Source: a virus
DNA length: 64,000 bases
IMG/VR virus record: IMGVR_UViG_3300044730_000647
Span: 1 to 64,000 of that record
Reading direction: 5' to 3' (one strand)
Both the position numbers and the translations under genes were made by a program. The notes under the pieces are model-generated. The model searched no databases, was not told where the DNA came from, and worked only from the letters and a program-made list of their open reading frames with translations. This document shows positions 1 through 8,359 of this stretch, one piece after another. How positions within the stretch are numbered: position 1 is the first letter of the stretch; every line of letters starts with the position of its first letter.

Positions 1-1074
1 GAAGATGAAACATTTAAAGAAACACTTATAAAGTTCTACACTGACATAGAGGCTACTGGTAATGGGTATCTGGAGGTCGGTAGAACGACGACTGGCAAGA
101 TAGGGTACATAGGACACATACCTTCCAAAACAATGCGTGTCAGACGCCTTAGAGACGGTTTTATACAGCTTCTTTACGGCAAGGCCGTATTCTTTAGAAA
201 CTTTGGAGACACAGAAACTGTAAACCCAATTGCTGGCCAAGAAGATAGACCTAATGAAATAATTCATTTAAAGAAGTACACCCCTAAGAATAATTACTAT
301 GGAATTCCAGATATTATTGCTGCACAAAATGCAATGGCAGGAAACGAATTTGCTGGTAAATATAACTTAGATTACTTTGAAAATAAAGCGGTTCCCCGTT
401 ATATTATTACAGTAAAAGGAGCAAAGCTTTCTACAGAGTCAGAAAGAAAATTGCTTGAGTTTTTTCAGGTAGGATTAAGAGGAAAGAACCATAGGTCCCT
501 GTATATTCCTCTTCCTCCAGATTCTCCAGATTCAAAGACTGAGTTTAAGATGGAGCCAATTGAGGCGGGATCACAAGAGTCTTCATTTAATATATACCGC
601 CAGTCTAATAGAGATGAAATACTAATGGCTCACAGAGTTCCAATTAACAAAATTGGTACCCCAGCAGGCATAAACCTTGCCGCCGCTAGAGACGCAGATA
701 AAACATTTAAAGAGCAAGTTTGTAGACCAGCTCAAGAAAATCTAGAAAAGAAATTAAATAAAATTATTCAGGAAATGACCGATGCGCTAGAGCTTAAATT
801 TAACGAGTTAAGTCTTACAGATGCAGACACCCAGTCAAAGATTGATGAAAGATATCTTAGATTCCAGGTAATAACTCCAAATGAGATTAGAGTTAGAATG
901 GGAATGGTCCCAAGGGACGGCGGGGATGTTCCAGTAGATTTAGCAGCCCAGGCAGCCGAAGTTAAGGCTCAGGCTAATCAAAGCCGAGCACGTGACCAAG
1001 AAAGATCGGCCAATTCTCCAGATAAATCTGGGGAGGGCAGAAATGCAAAGGGAGATGGAAGACAAGTCAACTAG
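1..1074 (+). CDS. Portal protein (5' truncated)
   Basis: The reading frame is open from base 1, so the window cuts the N-terminus; the first ATG at 133 is internal. Visible features are the EATGNGYLEV stretch typical of phage portals, a YYGIPDII segment, the helical stem region and a Gln/Ala/Arg-rich charged C-terminus. The family forms the dodecameric ring at the capsid vertex through which DNA is packed and to which the tail attaches. The next genes are protease and major capsid protein, the usual order in HK97-like phages. I am sure of the family from sequence character plus context; the missing N-terminus cannot be judged. Confidence 0.9.
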   Translation, partial: EDETFKETLIKFYTDIEATGNGYLEVGRTTTGKIGYIGHIPSKTMRVRRLRDGFIQLLYGKAVFFRNFGDTETVNPIAGQEDRPNEIIHLKKYTPKNNYYGIPDIIAAQNAMAGNEFAGKYNLDYFENKAVPRYIITVKGAKLSTESERKLLEFFQVGLRGKNHRSLYIPLPPDSPDSKTEFKMEPIEAGSQESSFNIYRQSNRDEILMAHRVPINKIGTPAGINLAAARDADKTFKEQVCRPAQENLEKKLNKIIQEMTDALELKFNELSLTDADTQSKIDERYLRFQVITPNEIRVRMGMVPRDGGDVPVDLAAQAAEVKAQANQSRARDQERSANSPDKSGEGRNAKGDGRQVN

Positions 1075-1092
1075 TCCTACTCAACTACTTAT

Positions 1093-1121
1093 TTGCCTTT
1101 TGATACAACAATCTCTATAAT
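1093..1121 (+). promoter_or_regulatory. Promoter upstream of prohead protease
   Basis: TTGCCT (1093-1098), a 17-nt spacer and TATAAT (1116-1121) precede the ATG at 1131 by only 9 nt. There is no Shine-Dalgarno-like sequence, so the transcript is expected to have almost no leader. Confidence 0.55.
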
Positions 1122-1130
1122 ATATAACAT

Positions 1131-2447
1131 ATGATCATAGAAAAGTCACATTGGTCTTCTAATGGAAATGCTATTAATTTATCAGTTCCATTTACGAAGG
1201 TCAATAGAGAAAAAAGAACAGTCTCAGGATTCGCAACATTAGATAACCTGGATCAGACTGGTGATGTCGTTACCCAAGAAGCTAGCATGAAAGCGTTTGA
1301 AAGCTTTAGAGGTAACTTAAGAGAAATGCATCAGCCACTTGCAGTTGGCAAGGTGGCATCATTTAGACCAGAAACTTTTTATGACCCTGCAACAAAAGAA
1401 TTTTACAACGGTGTTTACGTTGATGCATACATTTCTAAGGGCGCTCAGGATACTTGGGAAAAGGTTCTAGACGGAACACTAACAGGATTTTCCATCGGCG
1501 GAAAGATTATTGAATCAGATAACGAAGTAAACAAATCAACAGGAGCATCAGTAAGATTTATCAAAGACTATGCACTAGTTGAACTATCAATCGTTGATTC
1601 ACCAGCAAATGAACTATGTAACATTTTATCTATTGAAAAAGTAAATGGACAAATGATTTTTAAAGGCATCGCAGCAGATGTTAAAATGGAAAATATTTTT
1701 TATTGTGCAGAAAGCGATTCTGTATTTATGTCAACAGAATCAGAATACATATCTCCAGTTACTGGTAAAAAAACAGAACTCATTGGATGGGTAGAATCAA
1801 ACGACGTAAACAAAGGAAAAGAAATAGAGAAGATTCTTGATTCACGTAGATCAAGATTGCAAACATTGCCTGACAACACAAACATAAATATGGCAATTGC
1901 AGAAGGAGGAAATGAAGTGGAAAAGCTTAATGTAACAGAAGCAACTCCAGTAGTAGAAGAAGCAGTTGTAGAAACACCTGCAGAAATTATTGAAGAAGTT
2001 GCACCAGTAGAACAAGAGTCTGCTGAAGTTGTAGCTGAAGTAACTTCTGCCGAAGTTCTGGAAAAATCAGCAGAACTAACAGAACAGGAATCACCTGATT
2101 TTGTTAAGATGCTAGGCGACCTTAAGGGTTTCTTCTCAGAGACTTTGGAAAAGGCCTCTGAGGCAAACGCTGCTCAGGTTTCAACAATCAAGGAGACAGT
2201 CGAAGCTTTTAGCAAGAATGTTGATTTGAGAATTTCAGAATTAGCAGAAAAGCACACAGAACTCTCAACAGCAGTTGATTCAATTAAGTCCATCATGGAC
2301 ACAGTTGAAAAAAGAGTAGACGCAGTAGAATCAGACACTGCAATCAAGAAGTCCTCTGACCTTGGCGGGTCAGTTGGAGTAACAACAATCAAAAAATCAA
2401 AATGGAACGGCACTTTCCTCGGTTCCGTTAGCGAATTAACAAAATAA
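1131..2447 (+). CDS. Prohead maturation protease with scaffold-like C-terminus
   Basis: Residues about 20-165 look like the prohead protease / XkdF-like fold. The opening is a VSGFATLDNLDQTGD segment, and the catalytic pair is probably His67 (in EMHQP) and Ser121 (in FSIGGK); VELSIVDSPAN near residue 150 is typical of the family. Residues about 260-400 are very rich in Glu, Val and Ala and then coiled-coil-like, which suggests that the scaffold domain is fused to the protease, as the delta domain is to capsid proteins in other phages. The enzyme would cleave scaffold and itself in the procapsid. The start has no Shine-Dalgarno sequence but lies 9 nt after a TATAAT. Protease role confident; scaffold role inferred. 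Confidence 0.85.
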   Translation: MIIEKSHWSSNGNAINLSVPFTKVNREKRTVSGFATLDNLDQTGDVVTQEASMKAFESFRGNLREMHQPLAVGKVASFRPETFYDPATKEFYNGVYVDAYISKGAQDTWEKVLDGTLTGFSIGGKIIESDNEVNKSTGASVRFIKDYALVELSIVDSPANELCNILSIEKVNGQMIFKGIAADVKMENIFYCAESDSVFMSTESEYISPVTGKKTELIGWVESNDVNKGKEIEKILDSRRSRLQTLPDNTNINMAIAEGGNEVEKLNVTEATPVVEEAVVETPAEIIEEVAPVEQESAEVVAEVTSAEVLEKSAELTEQESPDFVKMLGDLKGFFSETLEKASEANAAQVSTIKETVEAFSKNVDLRISELAEKHTELSTAVDSIKSIMDTVEKRVDAVESDTAIKKSSDLGGSVGVTTIKKSKWNGTFLGSVSELTK

Positions 2448-2465
2448 GGGTATGGTGAAAAACTA

Positions 2466-3515
2466 ATGAGTAATGAACTATTAGCAAAAGCAGCTGAAGC
2501 AAACACAACACTAACAGGTGGAATGACAGGCTCAGCAAACCCTACCGACGGAATTCACGTAGGTTCCGAGGGTAAGGGAGGCTTGCTCAATCCTGAGCAA
2601 TCCGCAAGATTCCTTGATTACATGTTCGATGCAACAGTAATCGGTAAAGTAGCACGTACAGTTCGAATGAGAGCTGACACTACAGAGATTGATCGTATCG
2701 GCGTCGGAGAGAAGCTTATGAAGCTTGCATCCGAAGCAGAGAACACTGGCTCAAATGCAGCCGTACAGTTCTCAAAGATTTCTCTCACAACAAAGAAGCT
2801 TCGCCTAGATTGGGAACTTTCAACTGAGTCTCTAGAAGATAACATTGAGGGTGCTGATCTAGAAGATCACATTGCAAGACTTATGGCAACACAGGCTGGT
2901 AACGACCTAGAGGATGTAGTCCTTAACGGTAACACAGCGCTATCTTCAGATAACCTATACAAGGCATTTGATGGTATTGTCAAGATTGCAAAGACAAATG
3001 GTCGTGTAGTAGCTGGAGCGGGCGCAAACGTGTCTCGTGACATCTTCAACAAGGCACTAAAGGCTATGCCACGTAAGTACAAGCAACGTCGTCCAGACCT
3101 ACGCTTCCTTGCAGGCTCAAACCTAATTCAAGACTACTTGTACTCAACATCACAGAACATCCAGAACGTTAACCCACAAGATATTGCTTCAAGCATTATC
3201 CGTGGAGACCAGGGTGGTCTAGGTGGTCCAGCAGGATATGTGGCACCATTCGCATTTGGTATTCCAATTGTTGAAGTTCCACTACTTAAGGAAACACAGA
3301 CAGGTTCATATGCAACACCAACAGGAGAGCACGGAGACGTCCACTTGACATTCCCAAATAACGTTGTTATTGGTATCAAGCGTGATGTAACTGTTTACCG
3401 CTTCTTCTGGCCAAAGAAGGACTCAATCGAATATACAATGTATACTCGTGTGGGTACCCAAATTGAGCAAGCAGATGCATGGGTAGTCGTAAAAGACGTT
3501 AAGGTTGCTTCTTAA
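2466..3515 (+). CDS. Major capsid protein (HK97 fold)
   Basis: This 349-residue protein sits directly after the protease and has the pattern of the HK97-like family: an N-terminal arm, a TEIDRIGVGEKLM strand region, LDWELSTESLEDNIEG, a DLEDVVLNGN P-domain segment, a central KAMPRKYKQRRPDLRFLAG helix and strand, and a C-terminal YTRVGTQIEQADAWVVVKDV. Arg codons are mainly CGT/CGC, unlike the AGA-dominated tape measure gene, as expected for the most highly expressed gene. No good Shine-Dalgarno sequence precedes ATG 2466. A strong hairpin terminator follows at 3541. Confidence 0.93.
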   Translation: MSNELLAKAAEANTTLTGGMTGSANPTDGIHVGSEGKGGLLNPEQSARFLDYMFDATVIGKVARTVRMRADTTEIDRIGVGEKLMKLASEAENTGSNAAVQFSKISLTTKKLRLDWELSTESLEDNIEGADLEDHIARLMATQAGNDLEDVVLNGNTALSSDNLYKAFDGIVKIAKTNGRVVAGAGANVSRDIFNKALKAMPRKYKQRRPDLRFLAGSNLIQDYLYSTSQNIQNVNPQDIASSIIRGDQGGLGGPAGYVAPFAFGIPIVEVPLLKETQTGSYATPTGEHGDVHLTFPNNVVIGIKRDVTVYRFFWPKKDSIEYTMYTRVGTQIEQADAWVVVKDVKVAS

Positions 3516-3540
3516 TTAAATAAGAAATAACTACCGAAAG

Positions 3541-3566
3541 GCCCCCAATTAATTTTGGGGGCTTTT
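3541..3566 (+). terminator. Rho-independent terminator after capsid gene
   Basis: A perfect 8-bp GC-rich stem (GCCCCCAA / TTGGGGGC) closes a 6-nt TTAATT loop and is followed by TTTT. It lies 25 nt after the capsid stop codon and is nearly the same as the hairpin after the major tail protein. Confidence 0.9.
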
Positions 3567-3582
3567 CATTTTAATTTTATAG

Positions 3583-3591
3583 TGCTATAAT
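3583..3591 (+). promoter_or_regulatory. Extended -10 promoter for connector genes
   Basis: TGCTATAAT is a full extended -10 element. It lies just after the capsid terminator and 27 nt before the ATG at 3619, which has its own AAAGGAG site (3605-3611). The same nonamer in the same terminator-promoter order recurs at 7655. Confidence 0.65.
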
Positions 3592-3618
3592 TTATATACA
3601 TACCAAAGGAGTATACAC

Positions 3619-4017
3619 ATGTCATTTGACACACTTAAGGTCAAAGATCTAAAGACGTTAGCAGCGGACTTCGCAGTTGATGTTGATGGACTAAAAAATA
3701 AAGCAGATGTTATTGCAGCACTAACAGAAGAAGGAGTAACTTGGTCAGTTTACCAAGGTACACTTAAAAACATAGAGAACGCAAAAGAAGATGCAGATGA
3801 AATTCTTCCTAGACTTGATCCAAATCAAAAGCTTGATGAAGATATGGTTCTTGTAAAGATGGATCGACCAAACTACAGATACGATGCACTTGGATTTACA
3901 TTCACCATCGAGCACCCATTTGTAGCAATGAAGCCAGATTTGGCTCAAGAAATTTTTGATAAGGAGGAAGGGTTTAGATTGGCTACACCTAGAGAAGTAC
4001 AGGAGTACTACAACTAA
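3619..4017 (+). CDS. Head protein with SAP/Rho-N-like N-terminus (putative)
   Basis: A 132-residue protein with a strong AAAGGAG ribosome site. Residues 1-40 (TLKVKDLKTLAADF...KADVIAAL) resemble the short helical SAP/HeH-type DNA-binding motif often fused to phage head proteins. The rest (VLVKMDRPNYRYDALGFTFT, then EGFRLATPREVQEYYN) is a short beta-rich domain that I have seen conserved at this place in actinophages but cannot name. Its position between capsid and connector genes suggests a head completion or capsid-associated role; that is inference. Confidence 0.55.
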   Translation: MSFDTLKVKDLKTLAADFAVDVDGLKNKADVIAALTEEGVTWSVYQGTLKNIENAKEDADEILPRLDPNQKLDEDMVLVKMDRPNYRYDALGFTFTIEHPFVAMKPDLAQEIFDKEEGFRLATPREVQEYYN

Positions 4018-4026
4018 GCCTAACAC

Positions 4027-5010
4027 ATGGCAGAGATATACATAAACACAAGCACGGCAGCAACAACAAAACTTTACGTAAAAGGTGAAGCTATAACGCC
4101 AACATCATCCGTAGTTGTAAAATTTTATGACATAACTGGCGATCCGCTTGTTTCTCCACAGATTAGTCCCTCATCAATTATTGCTACTGTAACAGCAGAA
4201 GCGAGTGAAGTTGACCAAGGATCATTTAGTGTTTATCTGCCAGTGCAGCATTCAACAAGAAATAGAAAGTTTAAGTTAGTTTGGGATTGGCAGTATGACT
4301 CAGTTGCTTACTCTAGTACTACGTACCTTGATGTAGTTACTCCATATGTAGATATTCAAGAGGCAGCACAGGAGATAGGGTTTGGCTCAGACTCTAATGA
4401 TCCAAACCATAAAACTTATCAAGAGCTAAAATTGGCTGAAAGATATGCTAGAAACATAATAGAAGGATATACTGGCCAAAAGTTTTATTTATATGACTCA
4501 AACTTTTCTACTATTGGTGATGATTCAGATACATTATCTTTCCCAATTAAAATAAATAGGCTACACACATTATATGCCAATGACCAGTTGTTAATAGATA
4601 ATATTAATAACATAAACTCATTGGGAATGGTTATAGAGAATACCGCAAGTGGGTTTGGAATAAGAGTTAATCAGTCATCAATATTAAATAATGATGTGTA
4701 TATTGCAAACGGAATGGTTCCTCCGTCAATAAATGACTCTTCGCCAAACATATTTAGAAGATCTCAATCTTATAAAGTTTACGCTAGATTTGGGTGGGAT
4801 AACGTTCCAAACGAAGTGCGTGATGCCTCAGTAGAGCTGATGAAGATGTATTTTGCAAAAGACAGAGTCTGGAGAGAAAGATATATTAAGAAAATATCTA
4901 CAACAGATTGGGATTTTGAGTATTCCTCTGAAGCATTTAGCGGAACGGGATCTTCCTATGCTGACAAGCTTCTAGCAGACTACGTTACAACTCAAATGGT
5001 ATTACTATAA
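4027..5010 (+). CDS. Head-tail connector / adaptor protein
   Basis: 327 residues. The N-terminal ~105 residues form a beta-rich, Ig-like stretch (SSVVVKFYDITGDP to YLDVVTPYVDI). From about 110 (IQEAAQEIGFG...YQELKLAERYARNIIEGYTGQKF) it has the helical pattern of gp6-like connector proteins that bind under the portal. The C-terminal DKLLADYVTTQMVLL helix also fits. No ribosome site is obvious; it starts 9 nt after the previous stop. It shares the last base of its stop codon with the next start. Confidence 0.65.
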   Translation: MAEIYINTSTAATTKLYVKGEAITPTSSVVVKFYDITGDPLVSPQISPSSIIATVTAEASEVDQGSFSVYLPVQHSTRNRKFKLVWDWQYDSVAYSSTTYLDVVTPYVDIQEAAQEIGFGSDSNDPNHKTYQELKLAERYARNIIEGYTGQKFYLYDSNFSTIGDDSDTLSFPIKINRLHTLYANDQLLIDNINNINSLGMVIENTASGFGIRVNQSSILNNDVYIANGMVPPSINDSSPNIFRRSQSYKVYARFGWDNVPNEVRDASVELMKMYFAKDRVWRERYIKKISTTDWDFEYSSEAFSGTGSSYADKLLADYVTTQMVLL

Positions 5011-5435
5011 TGTTTGAGGCAGTTAGTGGTCTTATGACCATGAAAATGGATGTATATAGACAACAAGAGCAACAAAATAAAGATACTGGTGCAATTGTTA
5101 GAGAGTTTTCCTATATAAAAACATTAGACTGCTATGCCAGAGGAATAGTTACAGAAAGTAGAAACAGAACAAACGATAATCAAAATTTTTCAAATAAATA
5201 TTCTAATAATCAATATGCAGAAGTTAGAACATCAGAAAGATTAACCCCAAGAGATAAAGTAAAAAATATTAGAGATGCTAGCGGTAAGCCTATATGGTAC
5301 GAGCTAAATTACCCAAGCGACACACCAACAGTGTTTGATGTAGTAGGAACAACCCCTATATCAGATCCTTTTGGAAATGTTGTCGGATATAACGCATCAT
5401 TGCAGAGAGCGGAGAACCAGCAAATTGGCATCTGA
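5010..5435 (+). CDS. Head-tail stopper-like protein (putative)
   Basis: 141 residues starting in the stop codon of the connector gene (TAATG). The size, the YARGIVTESRNRTNDNQ segment and the position between adaptor and tail-terminator-type genes fit a head closure/stopper protein. No motif is decisive. The end overlaps the start of the next gene by 11 nt, which implies translational coupling. Confidence 0.5.
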   Translation: MFEAVSGLMTMKMDVYRQQEQQNKDTGAIVREFSYIKTLDCYARGIVTESRNRTNDNQNFSNKYSNNQYAEVRTSERLTPRDKVKNIRDASGKPIWYELNYPSDTPTVFDVVGTTPISDPFGNVVGYNASLQRAENQQIGI

Positions 5436-6216
5436 AATTTTAGCTATTAAAGCAGCAAGCGGTCTAGTTAGCTTAATGTCTAACAAACCCGCAAGCGGTG
5501 CTATAAAAGATAGCACAGTAGCTCAGATATCTGCAGCATTATTTTATAAAACAAATGTTATGGCAAAGCTAGCATCAAATCCTCAATTCCAATCAGCATT
5601 TAGAAATGTAATATTTGATCAATTGCAAGTTGACTTTGGTGATTATATTGATGCAAAATCAAGAACTTCCCCAAAATCTTTTCATCACGTTTATGAGTGG
5701 GACAGGGTGGGTCAAGACGAGGCAAGATTGTTTAAATTAAAACAACTTCCAGCAGATGGCTTATCATTAAAACTCAATTATGAATTGACCGATTCTAAAT
5801 CTTTCGTACCTTCTGAAAATTCTAAGAATAAGCATGTCTTTGTAAAAAAGGCTGAAATAATGGAGCAAGGAAAGACTGTAGTTATTGCTCCAAGATTTTC
5901 AGAAAGACTTGTGTTTGATATAGATGGATATACTATATTCATGCCAAAGGGGCAATCAGTTACTGTTAGAAAGCCAGGCGGAGCGGCAACTAAAAATGCA
6001 TTCTTTGCACAGTATAGATACTTCTTTACTGGACAGCTAGTCAACATGTCAATAAAAAAATCGGGATTTCAAAGATTATTTAACTCATCATTATCTAGAG
6101 CATTAGGTGTTCCAGCACAAATTAGAACAGTTAAATATAGCTTCTCGCCAAATCAGCTGGCAAATGAAGCAGAAGCTGCTACATCGGCAGCATTTGCGAG
6201 GTTAGTAAATGGCTAA
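5425..6216 (+). CDS. Minor head/tail completion protein (putative)
   Basis: I place the start at TTG 5425 because GGAGA (5411-5415) lies 9 nt upstream and this gives a natural MASEILAIKAASGLV start; an in-frame ATG at 5371 would lie deep inside the preceding gene. The 263-residue protein has a helical N-terminus and a beta-rich middle. It is conserved in position with tail completion proteins (HK97 gp10-like), but I see no diagnostic motif. It overlaps the next gene by 8 nt. Confidence 0.6.
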   Translation: MASEILAIKAASGLVSLMSNKPASGAIKDSTVAQISAALFYKTNVMAKLASNPQFQSAFRNVIFDQLQVDFGDYIDAKSRTSPKSFHHVYEWDRVGQDEARLFKLKQLPADGLSLKLNYELTDSKSFVPSENSKNKHVFVKKAEIMEQGKTVVIAPRFSERLVFDIDGYTIFMPKGQSVTVRKPGGAATKNAFFAQYRYFFTGQLVNMSIKKSGFQRLFNSSLSRALGVPAQIRTVKYSFSPNQLANEAEAATSAAFARLVNG

Positions 6217-6718
6217 TTATAAATTAGATTCAATGTTTGAAATAAGAAAGTTCTTATGGAACAGACTCACACTTCTTGGTATATTTGATGAAGATGAGTA
6301 CTATTCAGACAATCTTGGAGAAGCTCTTGTTCCAATAGTGCCAGTTCAGCAACAGCCAGAAATGAATCAATTCTTGAGCGGTAAGAAGCACATAGTCTAC
6401 GACAAGGTAGGTATGTCCTATGAGAATAACTGGATGATATGTTGCGAGCAAATCCTATTAACCCTATATTCACCAGACATTCTGGATATTGTTGAGATGA
6501 GAAACTTCCTAACTGATGAGTTTAGAAGAATGGATGAGTCTGCAAGAGATGTTAATAAGTGGGCGGGATTATCAGATAAATTCAAGTTCTATAGCATTCA
6601 GGTAGCAGATATATCATCTACAGCCCCATCAGAAGAAATCCAAGGATTCTATGCAGCAGATGTCATATTAGAGATAAAGTACTCAAGAATATTAGATGGC
6701 AAAGGTAGATTTGCCTAG
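6209..6718 (+). CDS. Tail terminator / tail completion protein (putative)
   Basis: 169 residues, with a helical start (MFEIRKFLWNRLTLLGIF) and then beta strands (ENNWMICCEQILLTLYSPD) and a helix (IVEMRNFLTDEFRRMDESA). This arrangement and the position immediately before the major tail protein fit the tail terminator family that caps the tail tube. Function is assigned from order and size, not from a signature. Confidence 0.5.
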   Translation: MANYKLDSMFEIRKFLWNRLTLLGIFDEDEYYSDNLGEALVPIVPVQQQPEMNQFLSGKKHIVYDKVGMSYENNWMICCEQILLTLYSPDILDIVEMRNFLTDEFRRMDESARDVNKWAGLSDKFKFYSIQVADISSTAPSEEIQGFYAADVILEIKYSRILDGKGRFA

Positions 6719-6822
6719 TTTGCCTTTTATAAGCTAGTAGAGTAAAATTAGAACAGAGGAAAGGGCCTAGCCAGCCAAAATATATATATTAATTTCATAT
6801 GAAATCAGGAGGCAATACAATT

Positions 6823-7584
6823 ATGGCATATCAAAATACAGGAGACGCCCGCAACATTCTTGTTGGAGCATCACCACTATTCTTGTCAGTAGAAGACTCA
6901 ACAGTATCTGGTTACGATTCAAGCATGGATGCAGGCGAAGCAAACGCTTTTGTTGCATCAAAGAACCGTTTTGTACCAGCATTCTCATCAGGAGAGTCTT
7001 ACACTACAACACTAAATAAAGTCTTAACAACAACAGGTGCTACTCAGACAGCAACACCTTCAGAATCAACACCAGCAATTGGTGGAGCTTACCGTAACGT
7101 TGGTTACACAAATAACGGTCTACAGATCAGCTACCAACCAACATTTGACTCAGTAACTGTTGACCAGTTGCTAGATACAGCTAAGCTGTTTAAGTCTGCA
7201 ATGATGGTTCAGATCTCAACAGAAATGGCAGAAGGTACTCTAGAGAACGTTCTTGCAGTATTTGGTCAAAAGGGATCAACACTTACATCAGCAGGAACAG
7301 GTGCAACAGCAGTTGACACACTAGGTTTGGAAGCAGGTGCACTAGGTGCAGCTCCAACAGAGCGTCAACTAATTGCAATTGGACAGGCTCCAACTTCAGA
7401 AGCATCAGCAACTGAGCGTGTATATTATGCACGTCGTGTTTTGTCTGTTGAACAGTCACAGTTCTCTTTGGCTCGTACAGCAGCAACAACATTCCCAGTA
7501 ACATTCCGTCTTCTACCATCAGGTGACTCAGCTCACGCTGGTTCAGAATACGGTAAGATTATTGACCGCGTTCTAGCAATTTAA
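6823..7584 (+). CDS. Major tail (tube) protein
   Basis: I choose ATG 6823 because AGGAGG (6807-6812) lies 10 nt upstream; an in-frame ATG at 6799 lies before that site. The 253-residue product is rich in Thr, Ala and Ser and beta-prone. It stands between the tail terminator and the frameshifted chaperones, where the tube protein belongs. Its Arg codons are all CGT/CGC where I read them, matching the capsid gene and indicating very high expression. A terminator follows. Family assigned from position, composition and codon bias. Confidence 0.8.
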   Translation: MAYQNTGDARNILVGASPLFLSVEDSTVSGYDSSMDAGEANAFVASKNRFVPAFSSGESYTTTLNKVLTTTGATQTATPSESTPAIGGAYRNVGYTNNGLQISYQPTFDSVTVDQLLDTAKLFKSAMMVQISTEMAEGTLENVLAVFGQKGSTLTSAGTGATAVDTLGLEAGALGAAPTERQLIAIGQAPTSEASATERVYYARRVLSVEQSQFSLARTAATTFPVTFRLLPSGDSAHAGSEYGKIIDRVLAI

Positions 7585-7604
7585 TTATATTAATAATTAA
7601 TATC

Positions 7605-7630
7605 AAAGCCCCCAAGAAATTGGGGGCTTT
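7605..7630 (+). terminator. Terminator after major tail protein
   Basis: A perfect 11-bp stem (AAAGCCCCCAA / TTGGGGGCTTT) with a GAAA tetraloop. The U tract is short because the terminal Ts are part of the stem. The core is the same as in the terminator after the capsid gene. Confidence 0.88.
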
Positions 7631-7654
7631 GCTGTTGTACCCTTATAATGGTTA

Positions 7655-7663
7655 TGCTATAAT
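7655..7663 (+). promoter_or_regulatory. Extended -10 promoter for tail chaperones and tape measure
   Basis: TGCTATAAT lies 28 nt before the TTG start at 7692, which has a full AAGGAGG site at 7680-7686. It repeats the arrangement at 3583. Confidence 0.65.
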
Positions 7664-7691
7664 AATTTAGACGATCCTTAAGGAGGATAAA

Positions 7692-8024
7692 TTGGCAACA
7701 ACAGTATATGATGTAGAAGAGATTGAACTACAAAGCGGAGCTAAAGTAAAGCTCAAGCCACTATCAATCAAGCAGCTACGAAAGTTTATGGAAGTAATTA
7801 AGAAAGTTCAAGATGCAGAAGATGAAACAGCAACACTTGGAATTTTGGTTGAAGCATGCGGAGTAGCACTAGAAACACAGCTTCCAGACCTAGTTGCTGA
7901 TCTTGACAAGCTAGAAGATGCATTGGATGTTCCAACAATTAATAGAATCCTTGAAGTTTGCGGAGGAATCAAGATGGACGACCCAAACCTAATAGCGGCA
8001 GCGGTACTGGCTGGTCAGAACTAG
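7692..8024 (+). CDS. Tail assembly chaperone, short form
   Basis: 110 residues from a TTG start with AAGGAGG 5 nt upstream. The protein is small, acidic and helical and lies between tube protein and tape measure, the fixed place for the gpG-type chaperone that coats the tape measure during tail assembly. The last codons contain a -1 slippery heptamer at 7982, so a fraction of ribosomes should continue into the next frame to make the long form. The AGCGGC-rich stretch after the heptamer encodes both ends. Confidence 0.85.
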   Translation: MATTVYDVEEIELQSGAKVKLKPLSIKQLRKFMEVIKKVQDAEDETATLGILVEACGVALETQLPDLVADLDKLEDALDVPTINRILEVCGGIKMDDPNLIAAAVLAGQN

Positions 8025-8359
8025 ATTTAGCCGCTTTAGAAGGACAAGTTTTTCTTCTGGGTCACTGGAAGAATTACGAAGAATTAGAAGAAAATTTATC
8101 AATGCCAGAATTGGTTCAAACCATAACAGCGATAAATGAGAAAGAGCATAACCAAAGAAAATTTGCAGCGTCACTAAAAGGAATACAATTAGATGATGGT
8201 GTAGAAGAAAAAGAAAAAGGTTCTACCTTTGAAGATATCCAAAGAAGAGCACTTGGAATAAATGCATCAGCAGATGATGTTGTTGGTTTACAAGGGCCCT
8301 TCGCAGCAAAAGCTGGATTTGGAATTGGCGCAGGGTTAGGATACTCTAGGAGTAATTAG
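7958..8359 (+). CDS. Tail assembly chaperone, frameshift extension
   Basis: This frame is -1 relative to the short chaperone and overlaps it. Its apparent ATG at 7958 has no ribosome site. After slippage at 7982-7988 the product continues DDP-K-PNSGSGTGWSELD and ends at TAG 8357, giving a fusion of about 222 residues. The extension contains a GHWKNYEELEENLSMPEL helix and a charged middle part, as in gpGT-type proteins, whose T part recruits tail tube subunits. The tape measure GTG start overlaps its stop codon. Confidence 0.85.
   Translation: MRRNQDGRPKPNSGSGTGWSELDLAALEGQVFLLGHWKNYEELEENLSMPELVQTITAINEKEHNQRKFAASLKGIQLDDGVEEKEKGSTFEDIQRRALGINASADDVVGLQGPFAAKAGFGIGAGLGYSRSN
7982..8035 (+). 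promoter_or_regulatory. -1 programmed frameshift signal
   Basis: The heptamer CCCAAAC (7982-7988) lies in the zero frame as C-CCA-AAC, matching the X-XXY-YYZ rule. Five bases later AGCGGC (7994-7999) can pair perfectly with GCCGCT (8030-8035) as a 6-bp stem. Slippage joins the two chaperone frames. Confidence 0.88.
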
